Source of the DNA: Streptomyces fulvorobeus
GTDB lineage: Bacteria; Actinomycetota; Actinomycetes; Streptomycetales; Streptomycetaceae
Reading direction: 5' to 3'
DNA: 64,000 nt
NCBI RefSeq assembly: GCF_013167895.1
Contig: NZ_BLWC01000001.1
Coordinates: 2,666,001 to 2,730,000, forward strand
The notes beneath the pieces were generated by a model, which was given only the letters and a program-made list of their open reading frames with translations, was not told the origin of the DNA and searched no databases. Both the position numbers and the translations under genes were made by a program. Of the stretch, positions 56,865 to 64,000 are shown piece by piece (positions within the stretch are counted from its first letter, which is position 1; each line of letters opens with the position of its first letter).

Positions 56865-57506
56865 TTACGCCTGGGCCTGCCAGGGACGGCCGTTCATCAG
56901 GTTCTCCAGGCCGGCCCAGGAGAAGTTCATCAGGGTGGCCGCGGCCTCCTTCGCCGAGACGCCTGGGGTGTCGTTCGCCCACCCGGCCAGGGCCTCGGCG
57001 GCCCCCACGAGCGCCTGCGCGAGACCGGCGACATCCCGGTCCGGGAGCGCGCGATCGCGGTGCGCCTCGCGCGCGGCGGCCCCGATCAGACCCGTCACGA
57101 ACGCGACGATCTCGTCCCGCATGGCCGCGACCTCGGAGGCGAACGGCTCCCCGTGCGTCCGCGCCTGGCGGTGCAGCACCGCCCAGCCGTCCGGGTTCTC
57201 CGCGGTGTGCGTGAAGAACGCGTTCAGCCCGGCCCACAGCTGGCGGTCGGCGGGCAGCCCCGGCTGGGCCCCGGCCCGCACCGCCTCCGCCAGCGCCTTC
57301 GCCTCGCGGCGGATACAGGCGGTGAAGAGTTCCTCCTTGGAGTTCAGGTACAGGTAGACCAGCGGCTTGGACACCCCGGCCAGCTCGGCGATCTCGTCCA
57401 TCGAGGCGGCCCGGTAACCGAGCTGCCCGAACGTCCGCACCGCGGCATCCATCATCTGCCGCTCGCGCACGGCGCGCGGCATCCGTTTGCTCTTCACCAC
57501 ACCCAC
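56865..57506 (-). CDS. TetR-family regulator
   Basis: This 213-residue regulator has an N-terminal helix-turn-helix (AAVRTFGQLGYRAASMDEIAELAGVSKPLVYLYLNSKEELF), a typical TetR start, and a ligand-binding C-terminal half. It converges with the MaoC gene and probably controls the divergent acyl-CoA synthetase and reductase promoters through the palindrome at 55601. Its ligand is likely an acyl-CoA or fatty acid, by context only. Confidence 0.88.
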   Translation of the reverse strand: MGVVKSKRMPRAVRERQMMDAAVRTFGQLGYRAASMDEIAELAGVSKPLVYLYLNSKEELFTACIRREAKALAEAVRAGAQPGLPADRQLWAGLNAFFTHTAENPDGWAVLHRQARTHGEPFASEVAAMRDEIVAFVTGLIGAAAREAHRDRALPDRDVAGLAQALVGAAEALAGWANDTPGVSAKEAAATLMNFSWAGLENLMNGRPWQAQA

Positions 57507-57577
57507 GACCTGATCCTCCCGCCCCCGGCTGTGCCACTCATCGGCAAGGGTATCCAGATGCCCGGCGCCGGACGCGC

Positions 57578-57609
57578 GAGTGCCCCGGATCGGCTGATCC
57601 GGGGCACTC
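57578..57609 (-). terminator. terminator of the dicarboxylate symporter gene
   Basis: A perfect 14-bp inverted repeat (57578–57591 with 57596–57609) with a 4-base loop lies 25 bases beyond the symporter stop on the minus strand. It may also stop readthrough from the other side. Confidence 0.8.
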
Positions 57610-57633
57610 GGCGGGGAGCGGGCGGTGCGCCGC

Positions 57634-59010
57634 CTAGGCGGGGACCGGTACGGCGTCCTTGCGGTCCGCGTCGGCGGGCGCCTCGGCGTCGGCGTCGGGG
57701 TACCCGTCGACCGGGGAGGCCGAGGCCGAGTTGTACGCGTCGAGGTCGAGGATCTTCTCGCGGGAGGCGACGATGACCGGGACCAGCGCCTGGCCCGCCA
57801 CGTTCGTGGCGGTGCGCATCATGTCCAGGATCGGGTCGATCGCCAGCAGCAGGCCGACGCCCTCCAGCGGGAGGCCCAGCGTCGAGAGGGTCAGCGTCAG
57901 CATGACCGTCGCACCGGTGAGGCCGGCCGTCGCCGCCGAACCGATGACCGAGACGAACGCGATCAGCAGGTAGTCACCGATGCCCAGCTGCACGTCGAAG
58001 ATCTGCGCGATGAAGATCGCCGCCAGCGCCGGGTAGATCGCGGCGCAGCCGTCCATCTTCGTGGTGGCGCCGAACGGCACCGCGAAGGACGCGTACTCCT
58101 TCGGGACACCGAGACGCTCGGTGACCTTCTGGGTGACGGGCATCGTGCCGACCGAGGAGCGGGAGACGAAGGCCAGCTGGATCGCGGGCCAGGCGCCCTT
58201 GAAGAACTGGAGCGGGCTGACCTTGGCCACCGTCGCGAGCAGCAGCGGGTAGACGCCGAACATCACCAGGGCGCAGCCGATGTAGACGTCGGCGGTGAAG
58301 GTCGCGTACTTGCCGATCAGGTCCCAGCCGTAGTCGGCGATCGCGTAGCCGATGAGGCCCACGGTGCCGAGCGGGGCGAGGCGGATGACCCACCACAGGG
58401 CCTTCTGGAGGAGCGCCAGGATCGACTCGCTGAGGGCGAGGATCGGCTTGGCCTTCTCACCGAGCTGGAGTGCGGCGATACCGGCGACGGCCGCCATGAA
58501 GACGATCTGGAGGACGTTCAGCTCGGTGAACGGCGTGATGACGTCCGTGGGGATGATGCCGGTCAGGAAGTCGAGCCAGGAGCCGGAGCTCTCCGGCTTG
58601 GCGCCGTCCTTCGGGGTGAGGCCGGTGCCCGCGCCCGGGTTGGTGACCAGGCCGATCGCGAGGCCGATGGCCACCGCGATGAGCGAGGTGATCATGAACC
58701 AGAGCAGGGTGCGGGTGGCCAGCCTGGCGGCGTTGTTGACCTTGCGCAGGTTGGTGATCGACACCAGGATCGCGAAGAAGACGAGCGGCGCGACGGCCAG
58801 CTTCAGCAGCTGGACGAAGATGTGGCCGATCTGGTCGAGCGTGGTGTACAGCCAGTCGATGTCCTGGCTGCGGGCGAGCCAGCCGAGGAGGACACCGAGG
58901 ACGAGGCCGGTGACGATCTGGGCCCAGAACGGGACCGTGGGTATACGGAAACCGGTACCGGAGCCGGAGGGCTTACCGGTCTCGGTGGTGGTCGCGGGGT
59001 TCGCGGACAC
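57634..59010 (-). CDS. dicarboxylate/amino acid:cation symporter (DAACS family)
   Basis: The 458-residue GltP/DctA-like carrier imports C4-dicarboxylates or glutamate/aspartate with cations. Hallmarks are LLKLAVAPLVFFAILVSITNL, the hairpin SRSSVGTMPVT, FGATTKMDGCAAIYPA and the cytoplasmic end AIDPILDMMRTATNVAGQ. GTG 59010 is seven bases after AGGAG, and the longer frame upstream is rejected. The C-terminal tail is Asp/Ala-rich. A palindrome 245 bases upstream may control it. Confidence 0.9.
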   Translation of the reverse strand: MSANPATTTETGKPSGSGTGFRIPTVPFWAQIVTGLVLGVLLGWLARSQDIDWLYTTLDQIGHIFVQLLKLAVAPLVFFAILVSITNLRKVNNAARLATRTLLWFMITSLIAVAIGLAIGLVTNPGAGTGLTPKDGAKPESSGSWLDFLTGIIPTDVITPFTELNVLQIVFMAAVAGIAALQLGEKAKPILALSESILALLQKALWWVIRLAPLGTVGLIGYAIADYGWDLIGKYATFTADVYIGCALVMFGVYPLLLATVAKVSPLQFFKGAWPAIQLAFVSRSSVGTMPVTQKVTERLGVPKEYASFAVPFGATTKMDGCAAIYPALAAIFIAQIFDVQLGIGDYLLIAFVSVIGSAATAGLTGATVMLTLTLSTLGLPLEGVGLLLAIDPILDMMRTATNVAGQALVPVIVASREKILDLDAYNSASASPVDGYPDADAEAPADADRKDAVPVPA

Positions 59011-59254
59011 GGACACACTCCTGTGGGGACGCAGGGCGTACGAGGACAGACGTACGGTCGTGCGGTCGAACGGGGACGGGGTGCGGCGCCCGCGACAGGG
59101 GCGGCGCCGCTGCATGATGCCGGTTCAGACGTTGCGGCAACAGACCGCGGACATACAGCGGCAGAGATCGACGTGCAGGCGCGCCACGAGCGGAGTGCTC
59201 GCGGCATGACGGGGGCGCACTGCTGTCTTCATGCTGAACACGTTAACACTTGTA

Positions 59255-59271
59255 CTTTGAGAACCTCAAAG
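59255..59271. promoter_or_regulatory. palindromic operator-like site
   Basis: CTTTGAGAACCTCAAAG is a perfect 7+3+7 inverted repeat in an A/T-richer patch upstream of the symporter gene. Its form suits a MarR- or PadR-type dimer, but no such regulator gene is adjacent. Confidence 0.5.
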
Positions 59272-59336
59272 CTCTTCTTTGGCAGGAGGGCCCGGCCCCG
59301 CGCCCCGGCACTCCCGTCCCCGCCACCGGGGAACGG

Positions 59337-59380
59337 CGGAACCCCGGCGCTGGAGCGGTGGCTCCGGCGCCGGGGTTCCG
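59337..59380 (-). terminator. terminator downstream of the DUF4229 gene
   Basis: A perfect 14-bp stem (59337–59350 with 59367–59380) encloses a smaller hairpin, about 90 bases beyond the DUF4229 stop on the minus strand. Confidence 0.6.
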
Positions 59381-59470
59381 GGTGATCGTGTGCGCCCGGG
59401 GGCGCGAGTGTGAGGAAGCTTACGTTCCGCTTACCGTCCGGAGCCGCGGAGGGCGCCGGAGGCGGCGGAC

Positions 59471-59764
59471 CTACTGCACGGCGTCCTCACGGGTCCGGTT
59501 CGCCTCCAGGCGGGCCTTGGTCCGGTCGACCTTGGAGACGAGCTGGGCGGACATCTCGTCACGCTGCTTGCGCAGGAGTACGTAACTGAGCGGCGCCGAG
59601 AGCAGCAGGCCCAGGAGGAGCACCCAGACGAAGTTCGAACCCTTGACCCCCGCGGGCATGATCCCGAAGTGCACGGCCACCCCCGCGGCGAGGAAACAGC
59701 CGACGAAGATCAGCAGACGCAGCGCGGTGTACCGGATCGTTGCGCTCGGCTTGGCAGCGGACAC
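59471..59764 (-). CDS. DUF4229 small membrane protein
   Basis: The 97-residue protein has two membrane segments (LRLLIFVGCFLAAGVAVHFG and FVWVLLLGLLLSAPLSYVLL), followed by a charged helix RKQRDEMSAQLVSKVDRTKARLE. This matches the DUF4229 family found near menaquinone genes in actinobacteria. GTG 59764 follows GAGGG. The function is unknown. Confidence 0.75.
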   Translation of the reverse strand: MSAAKPSATIRYTALRLLIFVGCFLAAGVAVHFGIMPAGVKGSNFVWVLLLGLLLSAPLSYVLLRKQRDEMSAQLVSKVDRTKARLEANRTREDAVQ

Positions 59765-59801
59765 GGCTGACCCTCTCTCTACGTACGACTGGTACGACAC
59801 G

Positions 59802-60404
59802 TCACAGAACCATCCCGTCCAGTGAAGCATGACCCGAATTCACGTGGTTCAGGGGGTTCCCGGCCCCGCCGCGCGGCGGGGGAAGGAGCGGGAGCAGCAT
59901 GGTGATGTCGTCGCGGTCGTCGCCCGGGGCGACCCGGATCGCGCCCGGCACCCGCCCCACCTCCCGGTAGCCGCAGGAGGCGTAGAAGCGGTCGGCCCCG
60001 GTACCGCCCCGGCACCCCAGGCGGATGGCCTCGACGCCCTCCATCCCGCGGGCCGCCTCGGCCGCCGCCGCCATCAGCTCCCGGCCCAGGCCCCGGCCCT
60101 GGAGGCGGGGATGGACCATCACCGTGTGCAGGAGCACCCAGTGGGTCATCAGCCGGTGGGCGGGGCGGGCGAGGAAGGCGGTGGCCGCCACCCGGCCGCC
60201 CTCGTCGCGGCCGACGAGGAGCCGGGTGCGGCCCTCCGTGATCGCGGCGAGGTGCTTGAGCAGTTCGGACCGGATCTCCTCGGGCTTCGCCGGCGGTACG
60301 AACCCCACGGCGCCGCCCGCGTCGGTGACGTCGGCCCACAGGGCGGTGATGCCGTCGTGCAGGGGTCGGCCGAAGGCGGGGTCCAGCTCAAACGTAAGCG
60401 CCAT
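59802..60404 (-). CDS. GNAT-family acetyltransferase
   Basis: This 200-residue GNAT protein has the acetyl-CoA loop VHPRLQGRGLGRELM and the C-terminal RFYASCGYREVGRVPGA typical of the fold. The start is ATG 60404 (ALTFELDPAFG); an extension upstream has no coding bias and overlaps the terminator. The substrate is unknown. Confidence 0.85.
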   Translation of the reverse strand: MALTFELDPAFGRPLHDGITALWADVTDAGGAVGFVPPAKPEEIRSELLKHLAAITEGRTRLLVGRDEGGRVAATAFLARPAHRLMTHWVLLHTVMVHPRLQGRGLGRELMAAAAEAARGMEGVEAIRLGCRGGTGADRFYASCGYREVGRVPGAIRVAPGDDRDDITMLLPLLPPPRGGAGNPLNHVNSGHASLDGMVL

Positions 60405-60500
60405 ATCCGGATCGTAACCATTACACCCGCGCCCCTCAATCAGCGTCCGAAACGCGAGAAGGCCGCTCGGCGGGAGACCGGCGCACGAGGCGGCCGACGC

Positions 60501-60533
60501 GAGCGAGCCCCGGCCGGCGGCCGGGGCTCGCTC
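60501..60533 (-). terminator. terminator of mqnE
   Basis: A perfect 15-bp inverted repeat (60501–60515 with 60519–60533) with a 3-base loop lies 22 bases past the mqnE stop on the minus strand. Confidence 0.8.
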
Positions 60534-60555
60534 CCGTACGGAGTGGCTGCGGACG

Positions 60556-61734
60556 TCAGACCCGCATCGGCTGCGGCTCCTCGCGCCGGCCGGCGTCGGG
60601 ACCCGGGTACTCCCGCAGGATCTCGTACCGGGTGTTGCGCTCCACGGGCCGGAAGCCCGCGTCACGGATCAGCTCCAGCAGATCCTCACGGCCGAGCTTG
60701 TTCGGCGTGCCGTAGTTGTCCGCGTCGTGCGTGATCTTGTACTCGACGACCGAGCCGTCCATGTCGTCGGCGCCGTGCTGGAGCGCGAGCTGGGCGGTCT
60801 GCACACCGTGCATCACCCAGAAGACCTTGACGTGCGGCACGTTGTCGAACAGGAGCCGCGAGACCGCGAAGGTCTTCAGCGCCTCGGCGCCCGTCGCCAT
60901 CGTCGTCCGCGCCTGGAGCCTGTTGCGGACCTTGCCGTCCTTCATGTCCACGAAGTCGTGCTGGTAGCGCAGCGGGATGAAGACCTGGAAACCACCGGTC
61001 TCGTCCTGCATCTCCCGCAGCCGCAGCACGTGGTCGACGCGGTGACGGGGCTCCTCGATGTGCCCGTACAGCATCGTCGCCGGGGTCTTGAGACCCTTCT
61101 CGTGCGCGAGGCGGTGGATGCGCGACCAGTCCTCCCAGTGGGTGTTGTGGTCGACGATGTGCTGGCGGACCTCCCAGTCGAAGATCTCCGCGCCGCCGCC
61201 GGTCAGCGATTCGAGACCGGCCTCGATCAGCTCGTCGAGGATCTCGGAGGCGGTGAGCCCGGAGATCGTCTCGAAGTGGTGGATCTCCGTCGCCGTGAAC
61301 GCCTTGAGCCCCACGTTCGGCAGGGCTTCCTTCAGCGCGCTGAGTGAGCGCGGGTAGTAGCGCCACGGCAGGGTGGGGTGCAGCCCGTTGACGATGTGCA
61401 GCTCGGTGAGGTTCTCGTTCTCCATCGCCTTGGCGAGGCGGACGGCCTCCTCGATCCGCATCGTGTACGCGTCCTTCTCGCCCGGCTTGCGCTGGAACGA
61501 GCAGTACGCGCAGGAGGCGGTGCACACGTTGGTCATGTTGAGGTGACGGTTGACGTTGAAGTGCACGACGTCGCCGTTCTTGCGCGTGCGCACCTCGTGG
61601 GCCAGTCCGCCGAGCCACGCCAGGTCGTCGGACTCGTAGAGGGCGATCCCGTCCTCGCGGGTCAGCCGCTCGCCGGCCCGGACCTTATCCTCCAGCTCGC
61701 GCTTGAGTCCCGCGTCCACTAGGGCGCCTCCCAT
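60556..61734 (-). CDS. mqnE: aminofutalosine synthase
   Basis: This 392-residue radical-SAM enzyme of the futalosine menaquinone route joins SAM-derived adenosyl radical and the enolpyruvyl group of MqnA's product to make aminofutalosine. The cluster motif is CTASCAYC (about residue 71), followed by FQRKPGEKDAYTMRIEEA, LHIVNGLHPTLPWRYY and TGGGAEIFDW, all family hallmarks. It is about the normal length. Together with ubiX- and UbiA-type genes just beyond it forms a menaquinone block, as in other Streptomyces. Confidence 0.93.
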   Translation of the reverse strand: MGGALVDAGLKRELEDKVRAGERLTREDGIALYESDDLAWLGGLAHEVRTRKNGDVVHFNVNRHLNMTNVCTASCAYCSFQRKPGEKDAYTMRIEEAVRLAKAMENENLTELHIVNGLHPTLPWRYYPRSLSALKEALPNVGLKAFTATEIHHFETISGLTASEILDELIEAGLESLTGGGAEIFDWEVRQHIVDHNTHWEDWSRIHRLAHEKGLKTPATMLYGHIEEPRHRVDHVLRLREMQDETGGFQVFIPLRYQHDFVDMKDGKVRNRLQARTTMATGAEALKTFAVSRLLFDNVPHVKVFWVMHGVQTAQLALQHGADDMDGSVVEYKITHDADNYGTPNKLGREDLLELIRDAGFRPVERNTRYEILREYPGPDAGRREEPQPMRV

Positions 61735-61767
61735 ATCTCCGTGTATCAGCCTTCGACCACCGTACGC

Positions 61768-62241
61768 CTACGACTCCTCCGGCAGTTCTCCGACCCGGTT
61801 CTCCCACTTCGTGGACAGCACGATCGTCGTACGCGTCCGGGAGACCCCCTTCGTACCGCTCAGCCGGCGGATCGTCTTCTCCAGGCCGTCCACGTCGCCG
61901 ACGCGGACCTTGAGCATGTACGAGTCGTCGCCCGCGATGAACCAGCAGTCCTCGATCTCCGCCAGCTCCTTCAGCCGGTGCGCCACGTCCTCGTGGTCGG
62001 CGGCGTCCGAGAGCGAGATGCCGATGAGCGCCGTGACCCCGAGCCCGAGCGAGGCGGAGTCGACGGTGGCGCGGTAGCCGGTGATGACCCCGGCGCTCTC
62101 CAGCCGGTTGATGCGGTCGGTGACGCTGGGCCCGGAGAGCCCGACGAGCCGCCCCAGCTCGGCGTACGAGGCCCTGCCGTTCTCTCTGAGGGCCTGGATG
62201 AGCTGCCTGTCCACCGCGTCCATATGCCTGGAACCTTCCAT
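61768..62241 (-). CDS. Lrp/AsnC-family regulator
   Basis: The 157-residue protein has an N-terminal winged helix (DAVDRQLIQALRENGRASYAELGRLVGLSGPSVTDRINRLESAGVI) and a C-terminal RAM ligand domain. ATG 62241 is chosen; a second ATG six codons later (62223) is possible. It lies between mqnE and ubiX on the same strand, so it may be cotranscribed with menaquinone genes. Confidence 0.9.
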   Translation of the reverse strand: MEGSRHMDAVDRQLIQALRENGRASYAELGRLVGLSGPSVTDRINRLESAGVITGYRATVDSASLGLGVTALIGISLSDAADHEDVAHRLKELAEIEDCWFIAGDDSYMLKVRVGDVDGLEKTIRRLSGTKGVSRTRTTIVLSTKWENRVGELPEES

Positions 62242-62324
62242 CGTTCAGCAGTACCGCGAGCTTGTGTACAGAATCTAAGGCATGCAGGCTTCAATTCCTA
62301 CGAATCAAGCCTAAAGCGCGATCA

Positions 62325-63004
62325 TCACCGTGTACCGGACCGGGAGCCGCCGAGCTCCCCCTCCCAGCGGCGGTAGAGCTGGTGCGCCACCCCCGCCGCG
62401 TCCAGCACCCGCCCCGCGACGAAGTCCACCAGATCCTGGATGTGCGTCGCCCCCGCGTAGAAGGCCGGAGAGGCCGGCAGCACCACGGCCCCCGCCTCGT
62501 CGAGCGCGACCATCTGCTTCAGCGTCTGACCGCTGAGCGGGGTCTCACGCACCGCGACGACCAGCCTCCGCCGCTCCTTGAGCGTGACGCTCGCGGCCCG
62601 CTGGAGCAGGTCCTTCGACAGACCGAGCGCCACCCCGGCCACACAGGCCGTCGACGCCGGGACGATGAGCATCCCCCGCGCCGGATACGACCCCGAGGAA
62701 GGGCCGGCCGCCAGATCCCCGGCCCCCAGTGCCGTACGCGGTCGAGATCGGCGTCACTCACCGCGAAGGTGCCCGCCTTCCCGTCCGCCCCCCGCGCCAG
62801 CCAGACCCGCAGATCCTCACGCCAGTGCGCGTCCCGGAACGCGATGCCGGTCTCGTCCAGCAGGGTCAGCCGCGAGGCGCGGCTGACCACGAGGTCCACG
62901 CTCTCCCCGGCGGCGAGCAGCCCGCGCAGGACGGAGGCGGCGAACGGGGTCCCGGACGCGCCGGACACCCCGACAATCCAAGGCCGCCGCTGCTGTTGGC
63001 TCAT
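62325..63004 (-). CDS. ubiX: UbiX-like flavin prenyltransferase, frameshifted once
   Basis: Adding one base in the C run 62723–62727 gives a 226-residue protein. The N-terminus WIVGVSGASGTPFAASVLRGLL is the FMN-binding start. SSGSYPARGMLIVPASTACVAGVALGLSKDLLQRAASVTLKERRRLVVAVRETPLS follows, with the conserved prenyl-phosphate residues. UbiX makes prenylated FMN for UbiD-type decarboxylases, which menaquinone synthesis needs. ATG 63004 gives the family N-terminus. Confidence 0.88.
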
Positions 63005-63126
63005 CGAAGTCCCGGGTTTCACACAGGTGAGCCTATCCGGCACCCCGCGTCAGGAACCGAGTCAGGGCCCCGGGGCGTTCTGGGAGGTGAGGGGCAGGAC
63101 CGCGCAGGCCCGGGACAGGGGGAACC

Positions 63127-63723
63127 ATGACCGGTATCCGTAACTCCGCCACCGCCCGCGCACGGGCCGTCACGGCCGGCGCGCTGATGCTGGGCTGGGT
63201 CGCCCTGCTGTGGCTGCTGGAAGGCGTCGACACGGCGACGGGGCACGCACTCGACCCCTACGGAATCAGCCCGCGCGAGCCCGCCGAGCTGCTCGACGTC
63301 GTGCCGTCCGCGTTCCTGCACAGCGGCTGGGACCACGTGGCGTCCAACAGCGTCCCGCTGCTGGTGCTCGGCTTCATCGCGGCGCTCGCCGGACTGCGCA
63401 GGTTCGCCTGCGTCGTCCTCACGGTCATCGTCACCGGCGGCCTGGGCGTCTGGCTGACCGCCCCGCCCCACACCGTCACCCTCGGCGCGTCCGGAGTGGT
63501 CTTCGGCCTCTTCGGCTATCTGCTCGTCCGCGGCTTCGTGGACCGGCGCCCGCTCGACATCGTGGTCGGCGTGGTCATCGCCGCGCTCTACGGATCGATC
63601 CTCTGGGGCGTCCTGCCGACCGACTCCGGAGTCAGCTGGCAGGGGCACCTCTTCGGCCTGGTCGGCGGGGTGGTGGCGGCCTTCGTCTTCCGCCGCCCCC
63701 GCACCGGCGCCGTCACGGTGTGA
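63127..63723 (+). CDS. rhomboid-family intramembrane serine protease
   Basis: This 198-residue membrane protein has about six segments. The catalytic Ser is in GASGVVFG and the His in WQGHLFGLVGG; HSGWDHVASNSVPLLVLG is the conserved loop. It is inserted between ubiX and UbiA on the opposite strand and converges with UbiA, overlapping it by 11 bases. Its substrates are unknown. Confidence 0.9.
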   Translation: MTGIRNSATARARAVTAGALMLGWVALLWLLEGVDTATGHALDPYGISPREPAELLDVVPSAFLHSGWDHVASNSVPLLVLGFIAALAGLRRFACVVLTVIVTGGLGVWLTAPPHTVTLGASGVVFGLFGYLLVRGFVDRRPLDIVVGVVIAALYGSILWGVLPTDSGVSWQGHLFGLVGGVVAAFVFRRPRTGAVTV

Positions 63724-64000
63724 GGCCACGCACCAGCAGGTCCAGCAGGGCGCACGCGAACAGGGCGATCCCGATGAACCCGTTGACCGAGAAGAACGCC
63801 CGGTTGAGCCGGGACAGGTCGTGCGGGCGCACCACCCGGTGCTCGTACACGAAGGCCACGGCGACGATCACCATGCCGGCCCAGTACAGCAGCTCGGCCC
63901 CGGTCGCGACTCCGAACCAGACCAGCATCCCGGTCGTCACCACATGGCAGACCCGCGCGCCCCACAGCGCCGCCGGAATCCCGAAGCGCGCGGGGAACGA
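63713..64000 (-). CDS. UbiA-family prenyltransferase, C-terminal part (menaquinone)
   Basis: This is the C-terminal end of a membrane prenyltransferase that attaches a polyprenyl chain in menaquinone synthesis, with its 5' end outside the window. Visible are YWAGMVIVAVAFVYEHRVVRPHDLSRLNRAFFSVNGFIG and the final membrane segment, typical of MqnP/UbiA proteins. The frame is open to the window edge. It continues the mqn block beyond this window. Confidence 0.85.
   Translation of the reverse strand, partial: SFPARFGIPAALWGARVCHVVTTGMLVWFGVATGAELLYWAGMVIVAVAFVYEHRVVRPHDLSRLNRAFFSVNGFIGIALFACALLDLLVRGLTP

Larger units (their letters stand above)
59011..59470. other. 460-bp intergenic region
   Basis: It contains the palindrome at 59255–59271 and a terminator hairpin at 59337–59380. 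No gene is supported. Confidence 0.55.

Overview
The window is very GC-rich, codon use is strongly G/C-ending, many genes start with GTG, and gene families typical of Streptomyces are present (HTH–DUF397 pair, GPP34 protein, IdeR/DmdR-type iron boxes, futalosine menaquinone genes, F420 synthesis). It is a stretch of Streptomyces chromosome, probably from a clavam or clavulanate-type producer, because it opens with the 3' end of a ceaS-bls-pah-cas operon.

Layout. (1) 1–5.3 kb: the early clavam genes (arginine-derived beta-lactam route), a strong terminator, a 9-bp tandem repeat tract and a secreted RCC1-repeat protein. (2) 5.5–9.9 kb: a tRNA-Arg(CCT) gene whose 3' half is copied twice downstream. 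This frames two small tandem cassettes, one with an AIPR-type abortive-infection gene of clearly lower GC and one with a Uma2-family gene. No integrase is present. (3) 10.2–15.8 kb: an XRE/TPR regulator and GNAT gene facing a RiPP locus. That locus has an anti-sigma-like ATPase, small ORFs, a graspetide precursor, an ATP-grasp ligase and a PIMT-like methyltransferase. (4) 16.2–28.6 kb: an iron-box-controlled siderophore locus. It has a FhuF-type reductase, an ABC importer, an ATP-grasp ligase, two IucA/IucC synthetases, an MFS exporter and an SbnH-like decarboxylase, so it looks like a staphyloferrin-B-type pathway with an extra ligase type. (5) 28.7–47 kb: mostly core genes, including D,D-carboxypeptidase, HTH–DUF397, a sodium:solute symporter, FO synthase (F420), a penicillin-binding protein and an F420-type oxidoreductase. 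(6) 47–53 kb: a second iron-box locus in which a cytoplasmic penicillin-acylase-like Ntn hydrolase fused to a DesC/IucB-like acyltransferase diverges from a siderophore-interacting flavoprotein. (7) 53.5–57.5 kb: acyl-CoA synthetase, FabG4-like (internally deleted), HtdX-like MaoC and TetR genes around a perfect palindromic operator. (8) 57.6–64 kb: a dicarboxylate symporter, small proteins and a menaquinone (futalosine) block: mqnE, an Lrp regulator, ubiX, rhomboid and UbiA.

A technical pattern affects the reading. At least ten conserved genes or gene parts are broken by the loss of exactly one G or C in a short G/C run, including three breaks in the single D,D-carboxypeptidase gene. This looks more like homopolymer under-calling in a draft sequence than biology. 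Such genes are given here at full length with the shift noted.
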